Assembly: GCF_031877795.1 (NCBI RefSeq)
Contig: NC_133935.1
Location: 54,131,330-54,195,329, forward strand
DNA length: 64,000 bases
Source of the DNA: Strix aluco
Taxonomy: Eukaryota; Chordata; Aves; Strigiformes; Strigidae
Direction: 5' to 3'
The translations under genes were made by a program, and so were the position numbers. The notes below the pieces were generated by a model. That model searched no databases. It was not told where the DNA came from and worked only from the letters and a program-made list of their open reading frames with translations. This document shows, piece by piece, positions 1 to 24,620 of the stretch; the first letter of the stretch is position 1; the number at the start of each line of letters is the position of its first letter.

Positions 1-1636
1 GTCATTTCTTGAATGTCATATCTAAAAATCTAGAACTTTTTTTATTTCTTAGGTTTTTGGGAAATATATAATACGAGCCCAGTATATAGCAGAGTGGATA
101 GCCAAAGTGGTACGTATAGCCGTCTGCTCTGGGATTTTGTGCCAGGATAGCTACATTCATGCTGCTACCTTACAATTTGCTGTGGGTGGATAAAATCTAG
201 GAATAATCCAAGGAGTTAATCCATTTACAGTAAGAATGTACAAAGTCTTATAATTGTGTTATCACTAAGCTAGGCTATAACGTAGCCGGACTCCAGGTTT
301 TTCTTATGCAGAGTGACTGAGATTATTTCAGTTTTGCTGCTTTTTTTACCCATTACTCTTAACCTGGATGTGATACCCATGCCCTGACAAATGTACCTCT
401 GACAGTGCAGACTGGTGGTTGCAAAAACTGCTGTAACCAGAAAAAAAAAAGTTACCTCTCTTCAGCCTTGCTACCTCTTCTGTGATAATAGTGTCTCAGC
501 CAAGGAGCACTCTCAATTTCTCCTTACTGCTTTAGTTTTCTATAATCTCATCCTCTTCTCCTTCTTTCAGCAGTTTTTCATGAGAGTTAAGTGAAATGTG
601 AAATGTATTGACTCTAAAGGATGTAAAAAGGCAGTTTCTTTTAAGTGAAGTAGATCAGACCAGTGATGTGAACAACCAGAGAAACTTCTAGCAATATGTG
701 ATGGTGACTGGGCTCGTCTTGGTCTGAGTAGTGAGTGTGTAGATCTGTTACTGCCACATTGTATGAAAAGCTGCCAAACCTGAATGTAGAGATTTTATAC
801 AGTAAATAACAGAGTTATTCTCCACAGAATTAACTGTGTATATTTAAAAGTGGATAATTGTTTTTGTTAGCTTTATAATGCCTTTAGATCTGGTGGCCTG
901 GAGATAGACCAGCCCGCTGAGATCAAAGGTAAGGAAGTTAGCAGGACCTAACTGACCAGGCTAGCAGAGCTTTCCCCTTTGAAGCCTGGAGATACAGGAT
1001 CCTAATGTGGTGTCTGTGTCTGTAGTTATGCCTGAAAGTTGAACTGCTTTAATGTTCTTTTATCATGCAATAATCTGAGTTAAACCCAGTCTATTAGTAT
1101 TAGATTTTTTCTGACCCTCTCATTCAGTGCATTTTTCTCATAAATGTATAGATCCACTGTCGCTATCACAGGTAGATCTTAGAACTATTTCTGCTTTGCA
1201 AGTGATTAGAGTCCTGGAAATGCTTTCATTGCTTTTTGCACATGAGAAAGCACTTAAATTCATTACTCTTAAGTAGCACAGTTCTGGAAAGTTTCTGGGT
1301 TGCTTTATCCAGTATTGGCACGCACCATCCCTGAAAAGTAGAAAGCAGAGACAGAAAAATTAAAGGAGCATTTCCAGCGCTAACAAAAGAGACTCAGCCT
1401 GATTTCCACTCTCACAACTTTTAGGCTCCTGCAGCGTGAAGTATGCACTCCCATACACACCTGGATCAGTTCAGATCCTATATTCTTGGCATAGGAAAAA
1501 TAAACATGACAGTGAGTATATATTCTCACATCGTATTTGCATAACTTAGTGCCATAGCAAAGCGTCATGCTTTTTAGGCAAAACAATTGAGCTAGGAACT
1601 CAGAGGAGCTTAATCCCAGTATTGTTGATAACTACG

Positions 1637-1644
1637 GCCTAGAC
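1637..1644. repeat. Left 8-bp target-site duplication of the hAT element
   Basis: GCCTAGAC lies directly before the left terminal inverted repeat and is repeated exactly at 2,394-2,401, directly after the right one. Confidence 0.85.
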
Positions 1645-2393
1645 CAGGAGTTCTCAACCTTTCCTTCACCATAGGCCCCCTTTAAATACCTTTTGTGGCT
1701 GTGGACCACCGAGACTTAATTCAAGATTTAAAGTGCTAGACCACATCAAATGTTTATTTCAATTTTCTCATGAAGGATCTTCAAGTTTGGAGAGAAGGGG
1801 AAATAAGTTAATCTGTTAATGGACACACTCATAATATCTTTATTGCAATGTTTCTGTATGAATTTAAAATAATAGCATCAACACTTTTCTTGCTCAAATA
1901 GCCCATTTTATGGTATTTTAACATGCTAATTCTGAATTTGATGCCAATTTTTACATTAAAATTCGATGAAAAGTTTTTACAATTCTTCTCACTTCCCCCC
2001 TTGTTTGTCCATGTTCAGTCACCATATATTTTTGTTTACGGGTCCAGGGCCACCACTTGGAGGAACAGACTTCAGCCCCGTTGTGGCCCTAAAGAGGGCC
2101 ATTGGGTTAAGAAAATGTCTTTAAGAGAAAAAAAGCCTGGTTAAAGTGGGTCCCACCAACCATACTAGCACTGAATATACTAACGCATCAGGGCAGGCAG
2201 CAGGGGGGGCTTGAGTATGAGAGGAGCATTGAGGGGAGGGGGCTGTGGGAAAAGGAGGTGCAGTGCTTGCCACAAGCCAGATCAAATGTTTCCAGGCTGG
2301 ACGTTCCCCACCCCTGCTTTAAGCCTTCACAGACTCCCTGTGACGACATCTCAGCCACCCAGGGGTCTGCAGGCCACAGGTTGAGAACCACTG
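1645..2393. mobile_element. Non-autonomous hAT-type DNA transposon (Charlie-like), 749 bp
   Basis: The left end starts CAGGAGTTCTCAACC. The right end, read on the minus strand, starts CAGTGGTTCTCAACC, so the terminal inverted repeats match at 13 of 15 bases. CAGnnGTTCTCAACC is typical of Charlie/MER5-like hAT elements. An identical 8-bp sequence, GCCTAGAC, flanks both ends (1,637-1,644 and 2,394-2,401), which is the duplication length made by hAT transposases. No transposase reading frame is visible inside, so this is a MITE-like, internally deleted copy. It lies in an SLC38A1 intron. The exact subfamily is not identified. Confidence 0.88.
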
Positions 2394-2401
2394 GCCTAGA
2401 C
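2394..2401. repeat. Right 8-bp target-site duplication of the hAT element
   Basis: GCCTAGAC lies directly after the right terminal inverted repeat and is identical to 1,637-1,644. Confidence 0.85.
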
Positions 2402-4946
2402 CAAAGAAAAGCATCCTTTCCTGTATGCAAAAGGGGAGAAAACCTTGCTACAGAAAGATGACACAAAAGGCTTGGAAAGTCAGAGACGGACCAGGCCACC
2501 TAGGGATGGCAGGAGCACTCATTGCTCCTGTGGTTTCATCCTGGAGAGCCAGGACCAGAGTGATAGATTGTGTTGCAGAGACATACGGGCCAGCCAAGTG
2601 CAAGGTGCCTTCAGCCTGCATTTAGCCCGGCAGTGCACAATATCTGAAAACCCCTGCTGAGTCACAGGGGCTTGTTAGATGAGGTATAGTGTGAGATTAC
2701 AACTGAAGTTTCACACTTCTTTCTGCAGCTCGTTCTGCTAGGGTTGGCTGGAAACAGTCATGAAGCCACAGCCTAACTCCTCCAGAGGTTTAGGGCAGGT
2801 TGGCAGACTGGCCCTGTGGGAGGCTGTACGGTGGCAAACCCCATGCTCTGCCATGCTCTTCTGCACCCTGTGCCTTATGAGTGTTCAGAGCTGTTCTGTG
2901 CAATGAGGCAGGTGACTGCACGAGCCTCACAGGTCTTCCGGCCCCAAATCCTGGAACTCTACAGAGGGCTGGGGACAGCACGTGTTTCAGCTGATCTGGT
3001 AATGTGGCAGCTGGGAGCAAACAGCAGTGGCATCACAGGAACAGTTTGTTCTTCCCAGCACTGTATCAGTCCCCTGCTCTAAACTGTTTATTCTAGATTT
3101 GTTGGGGGGGAGGTGGCTTTTGCATGTGCCAGTTGCTTGCATAGCTGCCAGCACTTCTTTAAAAGCAGGCAAAATAAAATTAGGGGAGTGCTTTTGGGAC
3201 TGCAGCACAAGCTCCCCTGCTTCTGTTTTGAATTTGTGCAGAGCGAGTGGCATGGACATTTTCATTCCTTTCCAAGGGGTGGTTCTGGCGCAAATATCCC
3301 TGTCCATACCGCAGTCCTAACACAAATAAGTTTTTCATACAGCGCTAATGAAAATGCCAAGTGTCTCTGTAAGAACCCTATGGGGAGCTAAGGACAACAG
3401 ATCAGATAAATACCTGGCTGCTTGGGAGTGTTATTTTTACCACTGCAAAGGCTCCATGAGCTCAGTGCCTGAAAAATGGGAGCTTTTAATAATAAAATAG
3501 ACTTGATGCTGGCATGTGGAGCCAGAGCCATTTGGGGCTGGGAGTGAGTCAGCCCAGCAGCGGAGCACTGGGGGCTGTGAGCACCATGCCTGCAGGCAGA
3601 CAGGGGCGGAACAGCTCTGCAGGGAGCACAGGGCAGGAGCAGGGCTTAGCAAATCTGTGAAAAATGGAGCAGAGTGACCTCAGCCAGCACAATCTCCCTT
3701 CCCTTCTCCACCTTCTCGAAGAGAAACACCCTTTGGGCTGTACAGAGTGTGTTGTTATTGTCAATCATCAATCTTTGTTGGCAAAAGAGCAGTTCCTCCT
3801 ATCACCTCTTTATGTTTTTCCCTGCTCCTCTGGCCCCAAGAAACTTGTGGGTTATTATTTGGCACTAAAGTATTTCTAGTCTAAAATAATAAAAAAGTGA
3901 GGGGAGGAGGTTTCTCATCCTGTTCTTTTTGTGTATTCCTATGAAAAAGATGTGTTGCAGCTGTCTATGGCAGCAGCTTGTTTTCTGTTAAATTTTAGGC
4001 TTGTTTTTCTCAGTGTCCTGAGGGTAGTTGTCATAATAAAGAGAGGAATTGCCAGCAGATTGTCTGAATGCTCTTCACACACATCATGAAAACATCATCA
4101 GGTCTTTGTGTGTCAGAGTGTTGGACAGGAAGGCACACATGGTGCTTGGCTTAAAGACATAGAGCAATGAGCAAATGTGGTTTTATCCACATAGCCCCCA
4201 GCACTGACTAATTATCGTTTGTGCCAGCAAGTTCCCTACACAAACAATTTGGTCATTACTTCCTGCAATTCTTCTACATGAAGTCAAATTATGGATCATG
4301 GCAGACTAGGAGTGACATCAGTGAGGGAACACCAGTCTCTACCTAGGCAGAGTATAAGCCTTTGGTTTCTGCCTTTATTCCCAAGGGAAGCCAATGGAGC
4401 CTTAATTTCCCTTCTCTTCCCCTTCCTTGAGCACTGGGAGGCACATAAAAAGCCACTTGGGCTCCCCTTTGGTAGCATATGAAACATGTCCTGGGAAAAG
4501 ATGCTTCCATTTCGTACTCAAGTCCTTAAATAGAGGACTTCCCTTTGAAATTTTTACTCTGCTTCCAGGAAAAAAAGCTTTATAGAGTGAGTGGTGAGGC
4601 ACATACCTGGCTCATCCCTGTTCTAATTAAATCTTAATTCCTATCTGATAAAACATCTTTATTCTTCCTTCTTTCAATATGGGGAGGTGTAATTCACTGA
4701 CAGGCTGTGCTCTGCAGCTCTGCAAAGTTTTGCTTGGTTGAATCCCTCTGCATGTAGGGCTTTCTGCCTCCACGGTGATGTTGTAGAACTGCAAACAGCA
4801 TGTGAATCACATGTATTTTTAAGGCTTTTTTCATTGTCAGAAGAGTACAAAAATTATCTTGAAGTCAACAGGAATATGACCTAACATGAAATATTGTGAT
4901 GTTAGAGCTCAGCTCTTACAGTAGTTTATTCTCCATTCTTTTGTAG

Positions 4947-18397
<13,451 letters not shown>

Positions 18398-19085
18398 AGT
18401 TCACCTCTTTCTGAAAAGAAGACACCCCTGTTTGCTACACACCAAAATCACAACCATCCGTTCTCTTATCTATTCCATCTTTTGTGAGTTTACTCAAATC
18501 AAATCCAAATAATGATTATCCAGTACTGAAAATACTGTTATGGGTGTATTTTCTTGCAGAAAACAGACCCATTTTTTCCAACAGGCATATCACTCTGCCC
18601 CCAATACTGAGTTATCAGATCAGCACTAAGTCTGTGTTAATTGTCTGTGAGACTATCTAGAGTGTTGTTCATAGGAATTCATCACAATTAATTTGTATCC
18701 CCTCTTCCACCCATGAATTGCATTGTTCTGTTATTATCCTTAGCCCTTCAACCATAACCTCCGCTCCTTTAGGGCAGCAGCGCCTGTTGTTATCAATACC
18801 AACTGGAGTGATGTCAGTTCACACCCTTCCCCACCCCTGTCTTTTAGCCAAAACTCTGCTCTCCAATTGTACGCATCTGGTTTGTTGTTTATTTGTTCTG
18901 TTGCTGTTTTGTGCACCATTTGCCTCACTGGGTTAAGTGTACCACTCTGGATACAGGCACAAAAGGCACCACGAGAGTGTAAATGAGTGTTGTATAAGCG
19001 TAGGTCCTAAATCTGGTGCTTCTCTCTAACGTTCTGGTAAATGAGTTAGTTTTAGGGCTTGGCCCTTTCATGGCTTTGGGTGTAG

Positions 19086-19088
<3 letters not shown>

Positions 19089-19121
<33 letters not shown>
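19089..19121. repeat. (TG)16 microsatellite in the SLC38A1 3'UTR
   Basis: An uninterrupted run of 16 TG units plus a final T. In the transcript it would read (UG)n, a sequence bound by proteins of the TDP-43/CELF type. No function can be shown here. Confidence 0.95.
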
Positions 19122-19122
<1 letters not shown>

Positions 19123-22100
19123 TTCGTGAAGGGGTGCAGGGAGCGGGAGGAGGACAGCCACCACCATCAGCCACCGTTCCCCTGGCACACTTCAGCTGGA
19201 GCCTGACCAGAACTAGACTTGACCCCAGACCATGAGTACTTGAGTCTGAAGAGCTGCAGACGCTCGGAGATTTCCATAGGAAGTCTGCATTTTCTTCAGC
19301 ATTAAACCGTTTACTCATGCCCCACTTCTCTCAGAAAAAAAAATACCAAGCTCCAGTTTGATCAAAACCTACGCATATAATCATACCTCATGCCTTTTCC
19401 ATTCTGGGATTCATTTGTACATACCTTGTAGAGACTGGCTCCTTTCTTGCATCTTACGCTCCTCCCACTGAAGTCAGCGGGTTTTTTGACAGCAGCAGAA
19501 GCAGGATCTGACTCACCCTGCCAAACTACTGGATTTCTAATGGAAATTGAAATCTGTAACATTTCTTTAAACAGAAACACTTTTTATATTTAAAATGTTT
19601 CATTTACATTTCTCATCCATTCTCCATAAAAGACATCCAATTACTACTAGCAGCAACACTGTAACTTGCATCTGTTGTCCACAAAATAAGCATTTGCCTA
19701 TTGCCTTAGAGCTGGTGTAGAGAACTACTTGTAGAGACTCAAACGCTAAGCAGGTGATTGTTAACCATCCTGAGCAGACATCTTCTATTAGTGCACTGCC
19801 AGCAGCATAAATGTGTTCACTTTGTGTCATTCACCATGTGAGCTCAAAAGTGTCTCAGAATATGAACCTGGCTCCCATTGAAAGAACCAATGTCTAAAGG
19901 GAGCCCCGCATCACACCCAAGGGCTGAGTGATGCCCTCGGTATGCTCGAGCCATACCTGTCAGTATGCAGTGACCCTCTTGTTCCCAGTAGCTGGTTCAT
20001 TTCCGACTCCCATTGTAACTGTGGAAGGAGAGTGTCATCAGCTGTGGGGAACCTGTCATTGCAGCTTGCTCTTTTTAAGGTTAGGGATGTAGAATTCAGG
20101 ATCTTGGGATTTCTGTGAGATATTGAATAGTCTCAATTGCCATTGCCTTGTCCTACATGGCTTGAAGTCACTGAGAGTTGAGACCACAGAGCACTTCTCA
20201 GGACCTTGAAAATTGGTTTCTACAGGTAACATCCAGAGAGGTTAATTTGGGGCCTTCCTTGGAATTTGGGCATCGAGATGCAGAATGTTCATGCTGCAGA
20301 AAGTAAGCCTATTAAACCCAGACTTCTAGATCTGTACCTCAGCCTAGGCAGTGAGGTACCCAGCTCTGCTGATACTCCACCAGGGTCCAGAAATAAGGTA
20401 GAGTGGACTCCGCAGGCTGCCCAAGTCCTTGGAGTAGCCCAGCAGCAAGAACAAAATTGGAAGCCTCCTCCCTCCGGGCAAAGTGACCTGCTAGACTCCA
20501 GTGCAGGGTTCCCTTACTGTCTTCCTCCTGGCCCCTCAGACCTTCACTCACAGGCTCTGAGCAAGGTCTCCGGTGTGGCATCCTGCCCCCCAAGCACCCC
20601 TCAGCCCAGCATTTAAGGCACGAACTGCTGAGCTACCCAGGACCCCTGGGCTAAGGTCACTTGTGCTCTCCTGCAGCTTGTCTCAAACCCTTGCCTGCAG
20701 TGGTGTAGGTCACCAGTTCTCTCTGCACTGTCTCTTTACGAGACTGATCCCTGCCTGTATTCACAGAGAAGTCCATACCATAGCCTACGAGCCCAGGTGT
20801 TGGTCAAGCTCTGGAGAGAAGAACCTGTGCTTGGTTCCTATCTCCTCACAGCTCATTCCAGGCATCTTCCCAGCTCGGGATGTAAGTTTGTGGCACCTCT
20901 TTTGCAGGCACCCAACCCTCCGTGGTCACTGCAGCAGGAGTCCAGCATCTCACTCCATTCTCTGACTCAGCTTGCTGGGGTCACATTTTCAGGTGCCTTA
21001 TAATCTCTCTGGATCTTATCCTAAAAAAACCTAACTCAGACCTGAGAACACTGCACAGTGTTATCCTCAAGATGCTCCAGGGCTCTCCTGCTTTCCTCCC
21101 TCCCTTTATCCTTCTACTACTGATTTGTGAGCAGTGCAGCTCTTTGCATTGTGAGGTTGTGAGAGAGGAGATCCTGTGAGCAACTTTCAAGTACCCAGGT
21201 ATGAGCTAGAGGTCTGATCTGCTGCACAGGGTCCCAGCAAGGTCACAACTGCGACGCCTCCCTCCCCCACCCGTGCCGCCCCCACCCCTGCCCCCATAGT
21301 CCGCAGTCTCGTGTTTAAAATACCAACCACTGAGTTTTGGCACCCAGCTTCCTTCGACTTGAAGGGCTGTTGAGTGACTGATTGCTCCTTGCATCTTCCC
21401 AGATCTCTTCCATTACTACCCATCTGTCTCCTCTTTGCTATTCTGCCTTCTTTTTCTCAGTTTATTTGTATTCTGGAGTTTTACTGGATAAATAGGGAGA
21501 AGAATGAGCTGGGTGTGTGCATAGAGTGAAATTACCCAATGTACTGGACCATCAAAGCATATCTGAGATACTGAAAAATAGATACCCAAAATATTGAGTC
21601 TTTAAACAGACTTTGTTTCTGGGTCTCTGAAAAAAAAAGAGGGAATTTTGCTTAGACTGATTTACTGGCATCATATTTATAGATATTTATGGAAAGGAAT
21701 CATGTGTTTATTGATGTCTGTGGTAATGAACGTGAAATAACGTGCTTTTTGTTTTCTCATCAGGTTTATACATTCTTAACAGAATGCAATAGACCCTGCT
21801 GTAACTGTCAACATCAGTGATGGATGACAATATTTGTATGAGGTTATCTGTAAAATGTACTGCTGTTATTCAGTTCATTTGGAATAGTGAACTTGTAGCC
21901 AACAATGTACGAGTCCCACATTTTAGCTAGGATTTTAAGAGCACAGTGAAATGCTGTAGGAGTTTCTCTGTTGTTAAATTAATAGGATCCAGAGTACCGT
22001 ATCTACTTAGTAGGTGGTAGCATGCTTTCTTTTCATAGAGAGTTTTATCACTATTGTGAGCACTGCAAATGTCAGACTGGATGCAAAATTACTCCAAATA

Positions 22101-23200
22101 ACTACAACAAAATACTTTAAAATTCTCATTTGCATAATAGCAACAATAGATTGGTGAGGGACAAGGAAGGACTAATTAGAAGCAGGGCCTCCTAATAAGA
22201 TTGTAGGAGTTAATCCTACACTTAAAAGACAGCCTTGCTGCCTCTCCTAGTCCACAGCATATTGCAAAGAAAATAGTCATGAGCTTAAAGCACTCTTACA
22301 GTTGCAGAATACAGCTGCCCTTCTCTGTCCAATGGCAAACATGCCTAGTAAGTAAAACACAGTGAATTGTTATTTGGGAACAGTATCTCAGGAGCAGTGA
22401 CCTCTCTGGGTGACACTTGCTCCTGGTCAGAGGGCCAATGCCAAATCCATGACCGGCACGGACACTTTGTAGGGCTGACAGGGACTGAGCAGTGCCTGGC
22501 CCGTCTGCGAGCCTAGGGCAGAATGGCCAGTCTCATCCTGCGAGGTCAGGGGATGGGCATCCCCATCTGCTCCCGAGGGCTGCTTTCCTGAGCCACATAC
22601 TGACCCATAGCTTGTGCTCCACTTGCAGTAGGTCACACATGCAAATACAGGTAGGAGAATAAATGGGTTGTCTGTACATCTGCCTTACAATGAATAAGCA
22701 CCACAGCTCTCTGATATTAACAGTAACAATGGTATCTCTAGCTTATCTTTAAATAAATACATTTCTTTGCTTGAACCTTACATTAAGGCTAAAGAGCATC
22801 TTGGTCAAAATAAAACTCTTTCCATGTGGTGGTCTCCCACCTCCAGTCCTACCGTCCTCCCCCAGTGCCTGTAGGAGAAAGGCACAGCAGAATGTACTCA
22901 GCTCCATCAGCAGCTCCACAAGATGGCTTTATTGACTGGTGCCAGGGTGCTTTCTTAAACAATTCCCCAGAGCCCTTGGTGTCAGGAAGATCCTTAGTTC
23001 CTATAATTTACACAAAGAATGTTTTATTTGTATCTAATGTAAGGATTTCTGTAACAAACTGTGAAAAAAAAAAAAAAAGAGAATGAATTAATAAAAATTA
23101 CAGGGCTGGAAAGGTCTAGAATTCACAAATTGTACACATGCCTATGTTTCTGAAGACAAATCTATGCAGTTGTGTTGTATTGTAGGAAATTTCATTTTTA

Positions 23201-23223
23201 TGTACATATATATATTGTAAATA
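23201..23223 (+). promoter_or_regulatory. Pair of Pumilio-response elements in the 3'UTR
   Basis: TGTACATA at 23,201-23,208 and TGTAAATA at 23,216-23,223 both fit the UGUANAUA motif of Pumilio proteins, which repress or destabilise mRNA. They are separated by 7 nt. The second overlaps an AATAAA hexamer (23,219-23,224), so binding and polyadenylation could compete. Confidence 0.5.
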
Positions 23224-24557
23224 AATAGGATGCTGTATATTTTTGCAGTTGTTTATCCCCTATGATATAGAAGTGTTAGATAGGCTCTGCATATTAAGAA
23301 TAATTTTAATAGAAATACAAATACTTTAGCTTCTGACTTAGCAAAATGTATATCCTTTCCTTTCTCCCAAGAGTTCACAAGTTTAATCCTAAACTTGAAA
23401 TTACATTGCTAATGTAACAAGAAAAACAGAAATAAAAGGTCCAGTGAAATCGCTAGGATTAATTCCAGTGCATGACTCCCTGTTTTCTCAACAGCAAGTT
23501 AGCCAGTCTTTCTGCTGGGTAAAATATCTCCCTTGTAAAGGGCCCCTTTGGTACCCAGGTACCTCTTACCTCCTCAGCTGAGGTCAGGTGGTAGTAGAAG
23601 TGCTGAAAAGGCTTTATGCAGAAACCAGAGCAAACTGCAGCCAGCAGTTTGACCCAGCATTATGCCATGTTGTATCCAGGCATGTATTTACCCAACTAGT
23701 ACAAACAGAAGTCAGGGCAAGACTTCTGCATTTCCATTTTCAGCCCCCAGAAATGCCTGTAGTTCAGAAAAAAAGTACTACAAGCCAGGGATGGGCAGCA
23801 ACTTGGTGCCATTTCTAGCCAGCTCCCTTCCTGCAGAGCCTTGCAGCTGCTCCTCCGCCGTAGACCCAGGCACGCTGCTATCATACGACCAAAACACTAG
23901 CACCTGAGGCTGATGAGAGTATCCCCAGCCGGGGACTGCTTGCACACCCTACCCTATGAATGGACAGAGGCCAGCATTTTGGTCATGGGATAGCTGCATG
24001 TCCAGGGGTGAGGATGATGGGAGGGGAAGGTTGTGTATGTCCTGAGAGTGCCTCCGTCAAGAGTCTTGAATGGACTTTCTCGCTGGTAAAGCACAGAAAC
24101 ATGTTTTTTCAGGACTGCTGAAAAACTGAGGTTGAGAAATGCATCTAAAAATAATTGTAATTTTTTTCCATGTTTACTTTATGGTCTTGGATGAAAATGA
24201 AACTTGAAATAACATTTGCTTTCACCATGAGCACAAATTAGAGGAAAAAAACCTATATGCAGTCACTTCTACAGAGCTTTTCAAATTAATACAAGTGTAC
24301 GTTTTGTTTTCAGTGTTATAGCCAACAAAATATAAACTGTAAAGGTATTTTTCCACATGACTTGAACTTTAACTTGTTTATAGAAACCTGTTTTTAGTGT
24401 CCCAGGGTATGTTAAGGCTCACCCAGATCCAGTATAAACAATACTGTTTGAATGATGTACGCTTGATATGAGCTCGTCTCTAATAGATTGTTGGAGTCAG
24501 TCATTGGTAATATTTTGCTCCTGCTAACATCACCATACTTTGTGCTGCTCATATCCA

Positions 24558-24597
24558 AATAAATGATGCAGTTTTTCGGTTTCTGTGTGTAAATAAA
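24558..24597 (+). terminator. SLC38A1: Candidate distal polyadenylation signals of SLC38A1
   Basis: AATAAA occurs at 24,558-24,563 and again at 24,592-24,597, followed by a T/G-containing stretch (GTGTATT, TCTGTTACC). This is the strongest hexamer pair in the distal region and would give a 3'UTR of about 6.2 kb. Confidence 0.5.
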
Positions 24598-24620
24598 AAA
24601 AAAAGTGTATTAAGTTCTAT

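Larger units (their letters stand above)
1..4946 (+). other. SLC38A1: Intron of SLC38A1 upstream of the first visible exon
   Basis: No exon was found here. I looked for sequence encoding the conserved SNAT segment that precedes the 4,947 exon (the first transmembrane helix with its NAIMGSGILGL-type motif) and did not see it, so that part of the gene lies before the window. The stretch is AT-rich intronic DNA, apart from the hAT element at 1,645-2,393. Small open frames occur on both strands with no recognisable family similarity. Confidence 0.75.
18398..24620 (+). other. SLC38A1: SLC38A1 3' untranslated region (end approximate)
   Basis: No acceptor or new gene is seen between the stop codon and about 24.6 kb, and mammalian SLC38A1 also has a 3'UTR of several kilobases. 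AATAAA hexamers occur at several places, with clusters near 22.66-22.82 kb, 23.09-23.22 kb and 24.56-24.60 kb, so several alternative ends are likely. A TG repeat (19,089-19,121) and two Pumilio-type motifs (23,201 and 23,216) lie inside. The distal end is inferred from the last hexamer pair. A further AATAAA at 24,862 could extend it. Confidence 0.65.
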
